Shown here: positions 1 through 7,728 of the stretch, piece after piece
How the letters are laid out: every line of letters begins with the position of its first letter
Position numbering within the stretch: the stretch's first letter is position 1
NCBI GenBank assembly: GCA_028274925.1
Contig: JAQCNR010000412.1
Span: 1 to 16,779 of the forward strand
Reading direction: 5' to 3'
DNA from: Halovenus sp.
GTDB taxonomy: Archaea; Halobacteriota; Halobacteria; Halobacteriales; Haloarculaceae
DNA: 16,779 bases
The notes under the pieces: generated by a model
The model's input: only the letters and a program-made list of their open reading frames with translations
Databases searched by the model: none
What the model was told of the DNA's origin: nothing
Made by a program: the position numbers and the translations under genes

Positions 1-55
1 GACCGTGGCCTCGTTGCTCCTGTAGTGTACCAAACGTCGCGGTGAAAAAGAACGG

Positions 56-481
56 TCAGAACTCGACGACGCCGAGGATGAACGCCACGAGCGGGACGGC
101 GACGAGGGCGTGATACACGACCAGAATCGCCTGCCCGACGAGCGTAATCCCCGTCGGTGGCGCGAGGAAGACGGGGCCAAGCATCAGGACGAAGACGGCC
201 GCGGAAATGGCCACGAACGTCCGGGCCGGCCGAGCGGTGAATCGGACTGCTGCCGCGTAGGCGACGGTGGCACCGACGCCAGCGAACACCGCAGACAACA
301 CGAGCGGACCAGCGGTGAACGGATTCACGTCACCGGTCACGCCAACGTCGATGGCCGCCGCGTCGACGAGCGCCTGTGCGAACAGCAGTGCAAGCACCGC
401 GACGAACACGCCGCTGGCGGTCCGGCGCGCGAGTGTCCCGCCGCTCTGGGGGACGAGCAGTTGTGATGTTTTCTGTGCCAT
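56..481 (-). CDS. Small four-TM membrane protein (DUF6069-like, hypothetical)
   Basis: A 141-residue protein with a short polar N-terminus followed by about four hydrophobic segments (roughly residues 22-42, 55-78, 86-106 and 112-138), so it should sit in the cytoplasmic membrane. No catalytic motif is visible and the function is unknown. Size and layout resemble the small DUF6069-type membrane proteins of haloarchaea, but that assignment is from memory and tentative. The ATG at 481 is supported by an AT-rich box (506-512, CTTTATC on the coding strand) 25-31 bases upstream, the spacing expected for a leaderless haloarchaeal transcript. It is divergent from the alpha/beta hydrolase gene, with about 130 bases between the two starts. 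Confidence 0.75.
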   Translation of the reverse strand: MAQKTSQLLVPQSGGTLARRTASGVFVAVLALLFAQALVDAAAIDVGVTGDVNPFTAGPLVLSAVFAGVGATVAYAAAVRFTARPARTFVAISAAVFVLMLGPVFLAPPTGITLVGQAILVVYHALVAVPLVAFILGVVEF

Positions 482-505
482 ACGGTATAACAGGCGCGCT
501 GAGGA

Positions 506-512
506 GATAAAG
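506..512 (-). promoter_or_regulatory. TATA-like box for the small membrane protein gene
   Basis: The coding strand reads CTTTATC 25-31 bases before the ATG at 481. This position fits an archaeal TATA box giving a transcript that begins at or next to the start codon. Sequence inspection only; no transcript data. Confidence 0.4.
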
Positions 513-584
513 ATGCCTTTCGCGCTCTGAGCGGCGGTTTCGCGTCTGGTAGCGGCCGCTCGACCGAGTGCGAAAGCGGGAACA

Positions 585-592
585 TTTACTTA
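585..592 (+). promoter_or_regulatory. TATA-like box for the alpha/beta hydrolase gene
   Basis: An AT-rich stretch (TTTACTTA) lies 22-29 bases before the ATG at 614 in an otherwise GC-rich region. No Shine-Dalgarno sequence precedes the ATG, which suggests leaderless initiation. Confidence 0.4.
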
Positions 593-613
593 GGAAGCTT
601 CTACTAGAGTGGA

Positions 614-1471
614 ATGCCAACAGTCTCGGTCGAGGGGGGGTCGCTGTTCTACGAGCGACAGGGGAACGGGCCACCGATTGTGTTCATCCACGGCGGCTGG
701 CAAGACTCGACAGTCTGGGCCAGCCAGGTCGAGCACTTTGCCGAGCAGTATGACGTCATCACCTACGACATCCGGGGGCACGGACAGAGTGGCCCGACGG
801 AGACGACCCAGTACTCGGTGGAGTTGTTCGTTGACGACCTCGAAACGCTGTTGCTCGAACTCGATATCGACCAGCCGATTCTCGTCGGAATCTCGGTTGG
901 CGGGCTGGTCGCCAGAGCCTTTCTCGACCGCCACCCCGAACAGGCCCGCGGCGCTGTCATCGCCGGCCCATTTCAGTCGATGACGCCGCTTTCGTTTCCA
1001 ACCGACCTGAATCCGTTTCTTTCGCCTGTTCAGGGCGTCTCGCAGATGGTTTCGACAATTGGCTCCGCGGCGACGTTTCGTTCGCTACTCGCCTCGATGC
1101 AGGCCACCAACGGCGGGACATGGCTCAGTCTCGACTCGGACGTTCGCGAAGAGGCCATTGCCACTGCGGGAAACGTCTCGAACGCAGAGTACACGAAGCT
1201 GTTTCGGGTTATCTACGAACACGACCCACCTGACATTTCTCACGTCGAGGTGCCGCTGCTGGTGGTTGCCGGCGACCACGAGGTCGGCCAGATCAAACGA
1301 CAGGGCCGAACTCTCGCCGAGAGCGTTCCAAATGGACAGTATAGAGAGCTTATCGACGCTGCGCACCTGGTGAACCAGGACAACTCGACAGCGTTCAATA
1401 GCGCCTGTACGGACTTTTTCGAGCTGTTGGAAGCTACCGACGGCGGTTCCAGCGCTGTCACGGAGTCCTGA
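614..1471 (+). CDS. Alpha/beta hydrolase
   Basis: A 285-residue single-domain alpha/beta-hydrolase-fold protein, likely a cytoplasmic esterase or related hydrolase. The oxyanion-hole HGGW motif is at residues 26-29. The nucleophile elbow GISVGG is at 92-97, with Ser94 the likely nucleophile. An acid residue lies in VAGDHE (Asp221) and the catalytic His is probably His251 in AAHLVNQ. The order Ser-Asp-His and the total length are typical for the family. The substrate cannot be told from sequence; the haloperoxidase/epoxide-hydrolase-like branch is possible. The ATG at 614 is followed at once by the first beta strand, so no N-terminal extension is expected. It is convergent with the MATE gene downstream (86 bases between the two stop codons). 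Confidence 0.9.
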   Translation: MPTVSVEGGSLFYERQGNGPPIVFIHGGWQDSTVWASQVEHFAEQYDVITYDIRGHGQSGPTETTQYSVELFVDDLETLLLELDIDQPILVGISVGGLVARAFLDRHPEQARGAVIAGPFQSMTPLSFPTDLNPFLSPVQGVSQMVSTIGSAATFRSLLASMQATNGGTWLSLDSDVREEAIATAGNVSNAEYTKLFRVIYEHDPPDISHVEVPLLVVAGDHEVGQIKRQGRTLAESVPNGQYRELIDAAHLVNQDNSTAFNSACTDFFELLEATDGGSSAVTES

Positions 1472-1557
1472 ACGGCGGGATTCTCTCGCTGTATCAAGAG
1501 AGGGTCAACTGTGGTCGTAGTCCCGGGGGTCGCTACTAGCGGGACACACAGTCACTC

Positions 1558-2964
1558 TCAGTCGCCTGCTTCTCTGTCGGGAGTGCTGGCACGCTCGGCC
1601 ATCATCTCGGCTGCGCGGTCGGCCCAGCTGCCGTACCGGAAGCCAGCCGCAACCACGAGCAACGACCAGGTGTAGTAGCCGAAGATTCCAGCGTAAAAGC
1701 CCGTGACGCCCCAGCCGAGGACGACGGCGGTGACGTAGGAGAGTCCCAGATAGAAGCCAAGCAGTCCCGTCGCTCGTGCAATCAGTGGCGTCATCGTATC
1801 GCTGCCACCCTGTAGCGCGCCAGCGAGTAACACGAACAGCACAGTAACGGGAGCAGTGAGCCCGTACACCGTCGCAAAGCCAATCGCTGGGGTGACCGTC
1901 TCTGGGTCGTCAGTGAACAGTCGGACAATCGGTTCGGCAAAGGCCGCGAGCACGAGCCCAATTGTCCCGACAGTCAGGAGGCCGAGCAGCGCAGTCGCCC
2001 ACCCCTCGAACCGGGCGCGTTCGGCGTCACCGTCACCCAGCGCCTGCCCGACGACGATGCTCGCCCCAGTCCGAAACCCCCTCGCGAGAGGGCTGGTAAC
2101 CTGCTGGTAGACCCGCCGTCCAATCTGGTAGGCGGCGTTGACCTCCGCGCCGAAGGCAAGCAGAAGGGCATTGAATGGAAACTCGACGAGCGTTGCGAAC
2201 AGTCCCTCGGCGACTTTCGGCGCAGAGACGACGAGCAACTGCTTTGCGATTACGAACCGCTGTGGGCGGACGTAGCCAGCAGTCGTGTACTCCGTCGCTA
2301 GCAACACCACAAATACGGTTGCAGTGAAGACGTTCCCAATCGCCGTCGCGAGGCCAACGCCGATAATCTCCAGACGGGGCGCGCCGAACAGTCCCAACCC
2401 CAACACGAGCGAGAGGCCGATGTTCAGGCCGTTCGAAACGAGATTGACGTACATCGGCGTCCGGGTGTCGCCGGTGCCCTGGAGTGCCCGTGCGCCAATC
2501 AGGGCCACGTGCCGTGCTGGTGATGTCGCGAAGATGATCGCCAGGTAGGTCCCCCCAAGCGACGCAACCTCGGCCATGTTGCTGTCATCGGTGAAAATTC
2601 CGAGGACGCCGATGGCTTCCTCGCCAACGGTCAGTCCGAACGCGACCATCGGCACCCCGAGAATCGCACCGAGGACGAGTGCCTGCGTAATCGCTTCGTC
2701 CCGGATATCCGTCGCGCCGCGTCCGGTCTCTTGGCTCGATAGCGCGATTGCACCAGCACCGAGACCCAGACCGACCCGGAGCGGAACGCGAGCGTACAGG
2801 TCTGCTAGGCCGACCGCCGCGACCGCCAGCGGTGAGAACAGCGCCGTCACGAACACGTCTGTCGTCCGCATCAGTGTCCGGGAGGTTTGCTCGACCATCA
2901 CCGGCCACGACAGCGCGCCGACTCGCTTCCAGACCGACAGCAACCGATCTCCGTCGAGTCCCAC
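1558..2964 (-). CDS. MATE family efflux transporter
   Basis: A 468-residue polytopic protein with about twelve hydrophobic segments in two similar halves, the layout of MATE (multidrug and toxic compound extrusion) exporters, which move cationic compounds out of the cell against H+ or Na+. The N-terminal region (WPVMVEQTSRTLMRTTDVF) and the ALQGTGDTRTP and ALQGGSDTMTP loops in the two halves (about residues 160 and 385) are family hallmarks and show the internal pseudo-repeat. The start is a GTG at 2964: an in-frame TGA lies only four codons upstream (2974-2976). An AGTAAAGT box about 23-31 bases upstream fits leaderless expression. The gene appears intact and of normal length. The substrate is unknown. 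Confidence 0.92.
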   Translation of the reverse strand: MGLDGDRLLSVWKRVGALSWPVMVEQTSRTLMRTTDVFVTALFSPLAVAAVGLADLYARVPLRVGLGLGAGAIALSSQETGRGATDIRDEAITQALVLGAILGVPMVAFGLTVGEEAIGVLGIFTDDSNMAEVASLGGTYLAIIFATSPARHVALIGARALQGTGDTRTPMYVNLVSNGLNIGLSLVLGLGLFGAPRLEIIGVGLATAIGNVFTATVFVVLLATEYTTAGYVRPQRFVIAKQLLVVSAPKVAEGLFATLVEFPFNALLLAFGAEVNAAYQIGRRVYQQVTSPLARGFRTGASIVVGQALGDGDAERARFEGWATALLGLLTVGTIGLVLAAFAEPIVRLFTDDPETVTPAIGFATVYGLTAPVTVLFVLLAGALQGGSDTMTPLIARATGLLGFYLGLSYVTAVVLGWGVTGFYAGIFGYYTWSLLVVAAGFRYGSWADRAAEMMAERASTPDREAGD

Positions 2965-3072
2965 GCACGCCCATCAACGCAGGAGCTACTTTACTCTCCG
3001 GATGCCGGCGGTTCTGGTGGAGTCCCGACCACTACATAGATACATTTTCTCTCGAAGGCAACACTCGAAGTT

Positions 3073-3378
3073 GTGCAAAATTACAACCGCAACCATCCCG
3101 AAGTCGGGGTTGCGTTCGGAGTTGGCTACGCCAGCCATCTCTTCGGAGACACGTACGTCGCACTGTATTACTGGCGTGTCGAGGAGTTCACCTTCCTGCT
3201 CTGGCCGCTGCTACCACCCTATCCGTACGACGACTTCATCGGTTTCCTCGATTTTGCCAGCCAACTCGAGGTGACACAGGGGTTCCTCGTCGCCGGTCTG
3301 CTCTCGATCGGGTTCGGTGTGGGCTTTCTGGTACAGTTCGCTCGCGCGCCGTGGTGGCATGTACCACGGCCTGACTGA
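3073..3378 (+). CDS. C-terminal half of a membrane metal-dependent hydrolase-like protein (probable truncated remnant)
   Basis: A 101-residue ORF starting with GTG at 3073; the only in-frame upstream room is twelve codons back to a TAG at 3037-3039. The first part (HPEVGVAFGVGYASHLFGD) matches the pattern of the second half of haloarchaeal membrane-bound metal-dependent hydrolases (YdjM-like), where a GVAFGVGY..H..GD segment follows an N-terminal half with metal-binding histidines. That N-terminal half is missing here. Residues 40-50 (LLWPLLPPYPY) and a final hydrophobic helix (about 68-88) also fit that C-terminal region. An AT-rich stretch at 3038-3048 could act as promoter, so a short protein may still be made. 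It follows the divergently oriented MATE gene by 108 bases, where a deletion may have removed the 5' part. Family assignment is from memory of the pattern. Confidence 0.55.
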   Translation: MQNYNRNHPEVGVAFGVGYASHLFGDTYVALYYWRVEEFTFLLWPLLPPYPYDDFIGFLDFASQLEVTQGFLVAGLLSIGFGVGFLVQFARAPWWHVPRPD

Positions 3379-3394
3379 ACAGATACCCGACCTG

Positions 3395-3403
3395 TCTTTA
3401 CGC
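3395..3403 (+). promoter_or_regulatory. TATA-like box for the epimerase gene
   Basis: TCTTTACGC lies 21-29 bases before the ATG at 3424, just after the stop of the preceding ORF. The spacing suggests that the epimerase has its own leaderless promoter rather than being transcribed with its neighbour. Confidence 0.35.
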
Positions 3404-3423
3404 TCTGCGCACAACCAGCCACC

Positions 3424-4338
3424 ATGAGACCGAACATTACGGGGCAACGAATCCTCGTGGTCGGCGGTGCGGGCTTCATCGGGAGCCACATCGCAGCGGC
3501 GCTGTGTGCGGACAACGAGGTCCTGATTTTCGACAACTTCAGCAGCGGCAAGCGGGAAAACTGTCCCGACGGCGCGACGGTCATCGAGGGCGATATCCGC
3601 GACGAGGCGGCAGTGGCCGACGCCGCTGACGGCGTCGATATCATCTTCCACGAGGCAGCAATCGTCAGCGTTGACCAGTCTGTCGAGGACCCGACGACGA
3701 GCAACGCAGTCAACGCGAACGGGACGCTGACTATGCTCGAAACCGCACGCCGAGAGGACGCACGCTTCGTTTTCGCGTCCAGCGCCGCTATCTACGGCGC
3801 GCCCGAGTCACTCCCAGTCTCCGAGACAGACCCGAAGCAGCCATCCTCACCGTACGGGCTGGAAAAGCTCTCCGGGGACCACTACTGTCGGCTATACGCC
3901 GACCTCTACGACCTGCCGACGGTTGCGCTCCGGTATTTCAACGTCTACGGCCCCCGCCAGTCGGCCGGTGATTACGCCGGGGCAATCACTGCCTTCGCTA
4001 CCCAGGCCCGTGACGGCGGCCCGCTGACAGTCCACGGCGACGGTGAACAGACGCGCGATTTCGTCAACGTTGCAGACGTGGTGCAGGCGAACCTGCTGGC
4101 GGCGACTACTGACGCGACCGGCGAGGCGTTCAATATTGGCACCGGGTCCACGACGACCATACAGAACGTCGCAGAGACAATCCGCGACCACGTCGACCCA
4201 GCAGCAGACGTAATCCATACTGACCCGCGTCCGGGCGATATCCGCCACAGCAACGCGGATATCTCCAAGGCCCGTGAGCAGTTGGATTACGACCCGAACG
4301 TCTCACTTACTGACGGGCTGGAACGATATCTCGGCTGA
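3424..4338 (+). CDS. NAD-dependent epimerase/dehydratase (UDP-glucose 4-epimerase-like)
   Basis: A 304-residue extended short-chain dehydrogenase/reductase that should interconvert nucleotide sugars using bound NAD. The Rossmann dinucleotide motif GGAGFIGSH is at residues 14-22. An acidic residue after the second strand (FDNFSSGK, Asp37) fits NAD rather than NADP. The active site has Ser119/Ser120 in FASSAAIYG and the YxxxK pair Tyr144/Lys148 in SPYGLEK. The substrate-domain sequences LRYFNVYGPRQ and GDGEQTRDFVNVADV are typical of the GalE/WbpP group. The length is near normal. In haloarchaea such enzymes often supply sugars for S-layer or pilin N-glycosylation, but no glycosyltransferase is adjacent, so the pathway is not shown. 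UDP-glucose versus other sugars cannot be decided. Confidence 0.9.
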   Translation: MRPNITGQRILVVGGAGFIGSHIAAALCADNEVLIFDNFSSGKRENCPDGATVIEGDIRDEAAVADAADGVDIIFHEAAIVSVDQSVEDPTTSNAVNANGTLTMLETARREDARFVFASSAAIYGAPESLPVSETDPKQPSSPYGLEKLSGDHYCRLYADLYDLPTVALRYFNVYGPRQSAGDYAGAITAFATQARDGGPLTVHGDGEQTRDFVNVADVVQANLLAATTDATGEAFNIGTGSTTTIQNVAETIRDHVDPAADVIHTDPRPGDIRHSNADISKAREQLDYDPNVSLTDGLERYLG

Positions 4339-4352
4339 CGCGCAGTCTCGTG

Positions 4353-4511
4353 TTACTCGACGACGACTGTTCCTTTCATTCCCGCAAGCAACCCAGCGGG
4401 GAGACCGACAACCGCCGAAAACGCTGTGTCTATGACCTCGATAACCGAAACGGCGACAAAAAACGTTGTCACTCCTGCGCCAATCGCACTCAGTACTACT
4501 CGTGCGTCCAT
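4353..4511 (-). CDS. Small membrane protein, 52 aa (hypothetical)
   Basis: A 52-residue ORF from the ATG at 4511 to TAA at 4353. It begins MDARVVLSAIGAG, has one long hydrophobic segment from about residue 5 to 28 and a second, glycine-rich one from about 31 to 45, and ends in a short polar tail. It is probably a two-TM or hairpin membrane protein of unknown function. Codon third positions are GC-rich in this frame and hydrophobicity is organised into TM segments, unlike the opposite-strand frame. Small proteins of this shape are common and poorly named in haloarchaea. It lies tail-to-tail with the epimerase, 14 bases between the stop codons. Confidence 0.6.
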   Translation of the reverse strand: MDARVVLSAIGAGVTTFFVAVSVIEVIDTAFSAVVGLPAGLLAGMKGTVVVE

Positions 4512-4674
4512 AGTGGTTATCCTCAAATACCAGTAATAAACTGACTGACTACCTGTTCATACCCGGCATCATGTCATCGACACCCGACCGGGAGAACTGT
4601 GCCTCGGTCAGAGACGAGTAGAGGCGTCCCGCTTGCGTGCCTCCTTGTGGGTTGGCACTCTGCTTGGAACGCAC

Positions 4675-4684
4675 CCTATACTTA
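4675..4684 (+). promoter_or_regulatory. TATA-like box for the bactofilin-like gene
   Basis: CCTATACTTA ends 27 bases before the ATG at 4711. Its position supports 4711, rather than the in-frame ATG at 4633 which lies upstream of the box, as the real start. It also places the predicted signal peptide at the very N-terminus. Confidence 0.45.
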
Positions 4685-4710
4685 TTCGAGATACCGTGGT
4701 ACCTGTAACC

Positions 4711-5784
4711 ATGATCGACAGAAACACGCGGCACAGGCTCCTCGCCGGTCTCTTCGTGGTGATTGTCGTGTTGACGCTGTTCACCGGCGTCGGCGCTGCC
4801 CAGAGTGGCGTCAGCGGCACCACCGTTGTCGAGAGCGGAGAGACTGTCTCCAGCGTCAGCGGGGTGTACGGAACGATCATTGTCGAGGGTTGAGTCACCG
4901 GTGACGTGTCGGGTGTCGCCGGCAACGTGGTCATCAGGGATGGCGGGGTCGTCGAGGGTGATCTTGAGACTGCTGCAGGGAATATCCGCCTCGCAGGAAC
5001 AGTCGAAGGCTCTGTCTCGACAGGAGCGGGGTCAGTCCTGCTCACCGACACAGGTGTTGTCAACGGCGACTTCGAGGTTGGGGCCGGAGACGTTCGCATC
5101 GACGGAACCATTCAGGGTGACGCTCGGGTGGGCGCCGACACGATTCGACTGGGTGAGCAGGCGTCGATTGGTGGCTCGCTGACCTACGACGGGTCACTGG
5201 AGGGGAACCGCGACGCTGTCGCGGGTGAGGTCACCCGAGACCGGACGCTCGGTGGAAATCTAGCCACGGATGTCCAGCCTGTGGCGAACTGGATTTTCAT
5301 CATCAACGCCTTCCTGCTCAATCTCCTGTTTGGTGTGGCGCTGCTCGGACTGTTTCCGAGATTCTCCACTCGTGTCGCTGACCATGTGGAGAATGACCCG
5401 CTCACCTCCGGTCTTATCGGAGTTGGGACGTGCATCGCCGTCCCAATCTTACTCGTCGTCATCGCCATCACAATCATCGGAATTCCAGTTTCGCTCGTTG
5501 GACTCCTCATCTTCCTCGTCTTTGCGTGGACTGGACTCGTCTACGGTCGCTTTGCCGTCGGGCGCTGGTTGCTCTCGTTCGTCGACATTGACAACAAGTG
5601 GGCAGGGCTCCTCGTCGGGTTGCTACTTGCCGTACTCCTCGGGCAAATTCCGATCGTCGGTGGTATTCTCAACTTCGCCATCTTTGTGCTCGGAGTTGGA
5701 GCAGTTGTCCTCGGGCTGGTGAAACACCGCCAGCGGATACCCGACCAACCGACTCAAACCACGGACGGGCCAGTTGCCGAGTGA
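4711..5784 (+). pseudogene. Bactofilin-like polymer-forming membrane protein, interrupted by an in-frame TGA
   Basis: One continuous reading frame of 358 codons with a single internal stop at codon 61 (TGA, 4891-4893). Residues 1-30 form a signal peptide or anchor (LLAGLFVVIVVLTLF then GVGAAQ). Residues 33 to about 170 are repeated short units of the type GxVxGDxxxxAGxVxI, the right-handed beta-helix pattern of bactofilins (polymer-forming proteins). The C-terminal part holds about four TM segments (roughly 190-215, 230-255, 257-280 and 295-335) and ends in a charged tail. Beta-helix units run smoothly across the stop, so this is a nonsense change in one gene, not two genes. CGA (Arg) or GGA (Gly) to TGA would be single-base changes. 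The part after the stop could restart at GTG 4906 but would lack the signal peptide. A sequencing error is also possible. The role is probably envelope-associated. Confidence 0.8.
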
Positions 5785-6057
5785 CCACCCGAACCGTGGC
5801 GCTGAATCTGACTGCTCTCTCTTGCACTGCACTCCAGTCCGCATACGAAGTCGTCTCGTAATTCGCTCTCGAACGAACGCACCAGTATGGCGGTTCGACC
5901 ACTAACTGCTCCGTCATCGGGCGGTTATTTTTGTAGGCTATGGGCGCTGCAGGCTTGCGTTCAGCCGGTGAAGGAAGTCCCTTGTTGGCTCTGAACCGGT
6001 TGAACTCGGGCGTCTGAAATCGGTGGTTCTGAGCTACGAATTCGCACCTACAGAGCC

Positions 6058-6456
6058 ATGGGTCTCGAACCAATCGACCCGGAAACTGCGCTCGAACTGT
6101 ACCTAGCCGACAGGGAGAACAACGTCACCGAAGCGACGATCCACTCGCACCGCTCTCGACTAGGTCACTTCGTCCGGTGGTGTGACGAGCAGGAGATCAC
6201 AAACCTGAATGGGCTGACCGGACGGCAACTGCACGAGTATCGGCTGTGGCGACGTGACGAGGGCGATCTCGCACCTGCCACCGAAAAGACCCAGATGGAT
6301 ACGCTTCGTGTGTTCATCCGGTGGATTGAATCCATCGGCGGTGCGCCCGAAGATTTGCACGCCAAAGTCCGATCGCCGAATTTGACTGGCGGTGATAATG
6401 TGCGAGACGAGAAAGAGAAAATGGAGCAACGGCGAGATTACATAGACCGGTTATAA
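6058..6456 (+). pseudogene. Truncated tyrosine recombinase/integrase (N-terminal core-binding domain only)
   Basis: A 132-residue ORF. Residues 8-100 form the all-helical SAM-like core-binding domain of XerC/D-type integrases: an ALELYLADRE helix, NVTEATIHSHRSRLGHFVRWC, then LTGRQLHEYRLWRR and a helix with TLRVFIRWIESI. Haloarchaeal relatives continue after a KVRSP...NVRD linker into the catalytic domain with R, HxxR and Tyr. Here the linker is present (about residues 108-118), but the ORF ends at a TAA 15 residues later with no catalytic domain. It cannot carry out strand exchange. It converges on the HEPN gene (65 bases between stops), which suggests that it is a relic of the element that brought in the MNT/HEPN pair. 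A DNA-binding leftover function cannot be excluded. Confidence 0.75.
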
Positions 6457-6521
6457 TACGATACTCTGGTCGCATCGGTCAGTAGCTGATTCCCTATCTC
6501 CGTGCCGTCTTTTTGCTGCTA

Positions 6522-7016
6522 TCACTCACAGATACATTCGTGAGATTGTCCGACGAGATTGATGATCTGTGAATGGGTCTCGTCGGCGAGCGCGACCATC
6601 GCATTCGCTCGTTCGTCCGTGGCCATCCCATCTTGGTAGTACGTCTGTGCACGGTTTTCGTTCCAAAGATCTTCGAGATCCGTCGCCACATCGTCAGTGA
6701 TGAATCCGACTTCGGCGCTTCGATTGATCGCGGTCGTGTGTGATTGGGGCGGCTGAGATGAATCGTGATGCCCCTCTGTAATCAACCAGAAGAGCAACGT
6801 TCGTTCGATTGACGTGAAGGCAGCTTCGATCGTGAGCGTATAATAGCCGTCTTCGAGCAATCGTTCTGCCCCAGAGAGAAGCCGACACGCCTTCCGAAGT
6901 TGGACGAGGTCAGCACTCGAGACATCTAATCCCTCCTCGGCCGTTTGCCCACCGCGACGGAACGAATCCTGTGCGTTCGACAGTTCCGGTTCAATATCGT
7001 CGTGATTGATCGGCAT
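6522..7016 (-). CDS. HEPN-domain protein, partner of the nucleotidyltransferase (toxin-antitoxin type)
   Basis: A 164-residue mostly helical protein encoded two bases after the stop of the MNT gene, so the two are surely cotranscribed. The helical layout (LRKACRLLSGAERLLEDG, YTLTIEAAFTSIERTLLFW, a linker, then DLEDLWNENRAQTYY) fits a HEPN domain with the acidic/Arg pair (Glu71-Arg72) in helix 2. In HEPN toxins the last motif is Rx4-6H, an RNase site. Here Arg122 is followed by a Tyr pair (126-127) with no His at the expected place, so catalysis would have to differ or be lost. In known MNT/HEPN pairs the MNT protein adenylylates and silences the HEPN toxin. By position that is the inferred role here, but it is unproven. 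Confidence 0.7.
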   Translation of the reverse strand: MPINHDDIEPELSNAQDSFRRGGQTAEEGLDVSSADLVQLRKACRLLSGAERLLEDGYYTLTIEAAFTSIERTLLFWLITEGHHDSSQPPQSHTTAINRSAEVGFITDDVATDLEDLWNENRAQTYYQDGMATDERANAMVALADETHSQIINLVGQSHECICE

Positions 7017-7018
7017 TG

Positions 7019-7699
7019 CTACGCAGCCCCTCCTGCTGCGTAGATGTCCTGACGTAGCTCCTGTAGGTGGTCAGAATGGTTGAGTACTAGCCCTTCGTCG
7101 AATATCTCTTTCAGGTCTCCTCCGTGGGAGACAGCAGTGTCCGGCGTTTCGACAAGAACCTCGAACTCGTACCGGTGGCCGTCGAACGATTCCTCCTCAA
7201 TATCACGTGCGAGGGACGTACAAATACGCCGTCCGTAGGTGAGGTCTCCGTCAACGATGACGAGGAGGTCGATGTCACTGCGGCGGTCTGCTGTTCCGCG
7301 AGCGACGCTCCCAAAGAGAACGACCCCGACGAGTTCGTCGAGTTCCTCGCTCTTCTGAATACGTGTCTCAAGTTCGTCGAGATAGGCCTGGACTGGCTTG
7401 CGGAATTCAGACTGGGAAATCATGAACACAGGGTCTGATCGTTGAAAATGATCCATGTCGATTGTAATGCGAGCAGGACGCTGCTCACTCACCGCGATCA
7501 CGCCTAACTTTTCGAGGAGTTCGACTGAACGCGAAATTGATGATACGTCCGCGCCCGTAATCGACGCGAGTTCCTGCTGTGTGAACTCTTCGAGAGGATT
7601 GTTCGCAAGGTGGTGGAGAATGTCCTGCATCGCCTGATACCGGAAGATTCGCTCATCCGGAAACGGGAAATCGAGGAGCACCTTCGTCTGTTTTTGCAT
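7019..7699 (-). CDS. Winged-helix/MNT-type nucleotidyltransferase (antitoxin-like, probable autoregulator)
   Basis: A 226-residue two-domain protein. Residues 20-85 form a winged-helix DNA-binding domain (FTQQELASITGADVSSISRSVELLEKLGVI is the helix-turn-helix, split here only for naming). Residues 100-200 form a minimal nucleotidyltransferase domain with the GS motif at 130-131 (FGSVARGT), the metal-binding pair Asp142 and Asp144 (SDIDLLVIV), and a third acidic residue near Glu178/Glu180. I chose the ATG at 7699: a TTG at 7708 would add only three residues and lies inside the palindromic operator. A GATATAC box lies 30-36 bases upstream. In characterised pairs MNT proteins AMPylate and inactivate the HEPN partner. 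The fused winged helix and the operator at its own promoter suggest self-repression. Confidence 0.82.
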   Translation of the reverse strand: MQKQTKVLLDFPFPDERIFRYQAMQDILHHLANNPLEEFTQQELASITGADVSSISRSVELLEKLGVIAVSEQRPARITIDMDHFQRSDPVFMISQSEFRKPVQAYLDELETRIQKSEELDELVGVVLFGSVARGTADRRSDIDLLVIVDGDLTYGRRICTSLARDIEEESFDGHRYEFEVLVETPDTAVSHGGDLKEIFDEGLVLNHSDHLQELRQDIYAAGGAA

Positions 7700-7724
7700 A
7701 TTGTGCAATTAATTGCATATTGTG
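7694..7724 (-). promoter_or_regulatory. Palindromic operator overlapping the start of the MNT/HEPN operon
   Basis: The region holds the perfect 14-base palindrome TGCAATTAATTGCA (7704-7717). It also holds two direct copies of the 12-mer TTGCATATTGTG (7694-7705 and 7713-7724, 19 bases apart), each sharing a TTGCA/TGCAA half-site with the palindrome. It lies between the TATA-like box (7729-7735) and the ATG at 7699, where a bound repressor would block transcription start. The likely ligand is the winged helix of the MNT protein itself; this is inferred from position. Confidence 0.6.
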
Positions 7725-7728
7725 AAAA

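Noticed and set aside
1..55. Partial gene at the left edge
   Set aside because: All forward frames stop within 45 bases or run antisense into the next gene, and no protein pattern can be recognised.
1483..1504. CTCTC/GAGAG inverted repeat between the hydrolase and MATE genes as a terminator
   Set aside because: The stem is only five pairs with a ten-base loop and no T-run follows on either strand.
4350..4544. 64-residue + strand ORF
   Set aside because: It lies antisense over the 52-residue membrane protein, is rich in Cys/Arg/His with no TM or domain pattern, and looks like a shadow frame.
4711..5784. Selenocysteine at the in-frame TGA
   Set aside because: No selenocysteine insertion machinery is known in haloarchaea, the position is in a repeat loop with no redox motif, and an Arg or Gly codon one base away explains it better.
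5979..6057. GGCTCTG/CAGAGCC inverted pair before the integrase relic as an att site
   Set aside because: Seven bases over a 79-base span is within chance, and no matching copy was found at the far end of the island.
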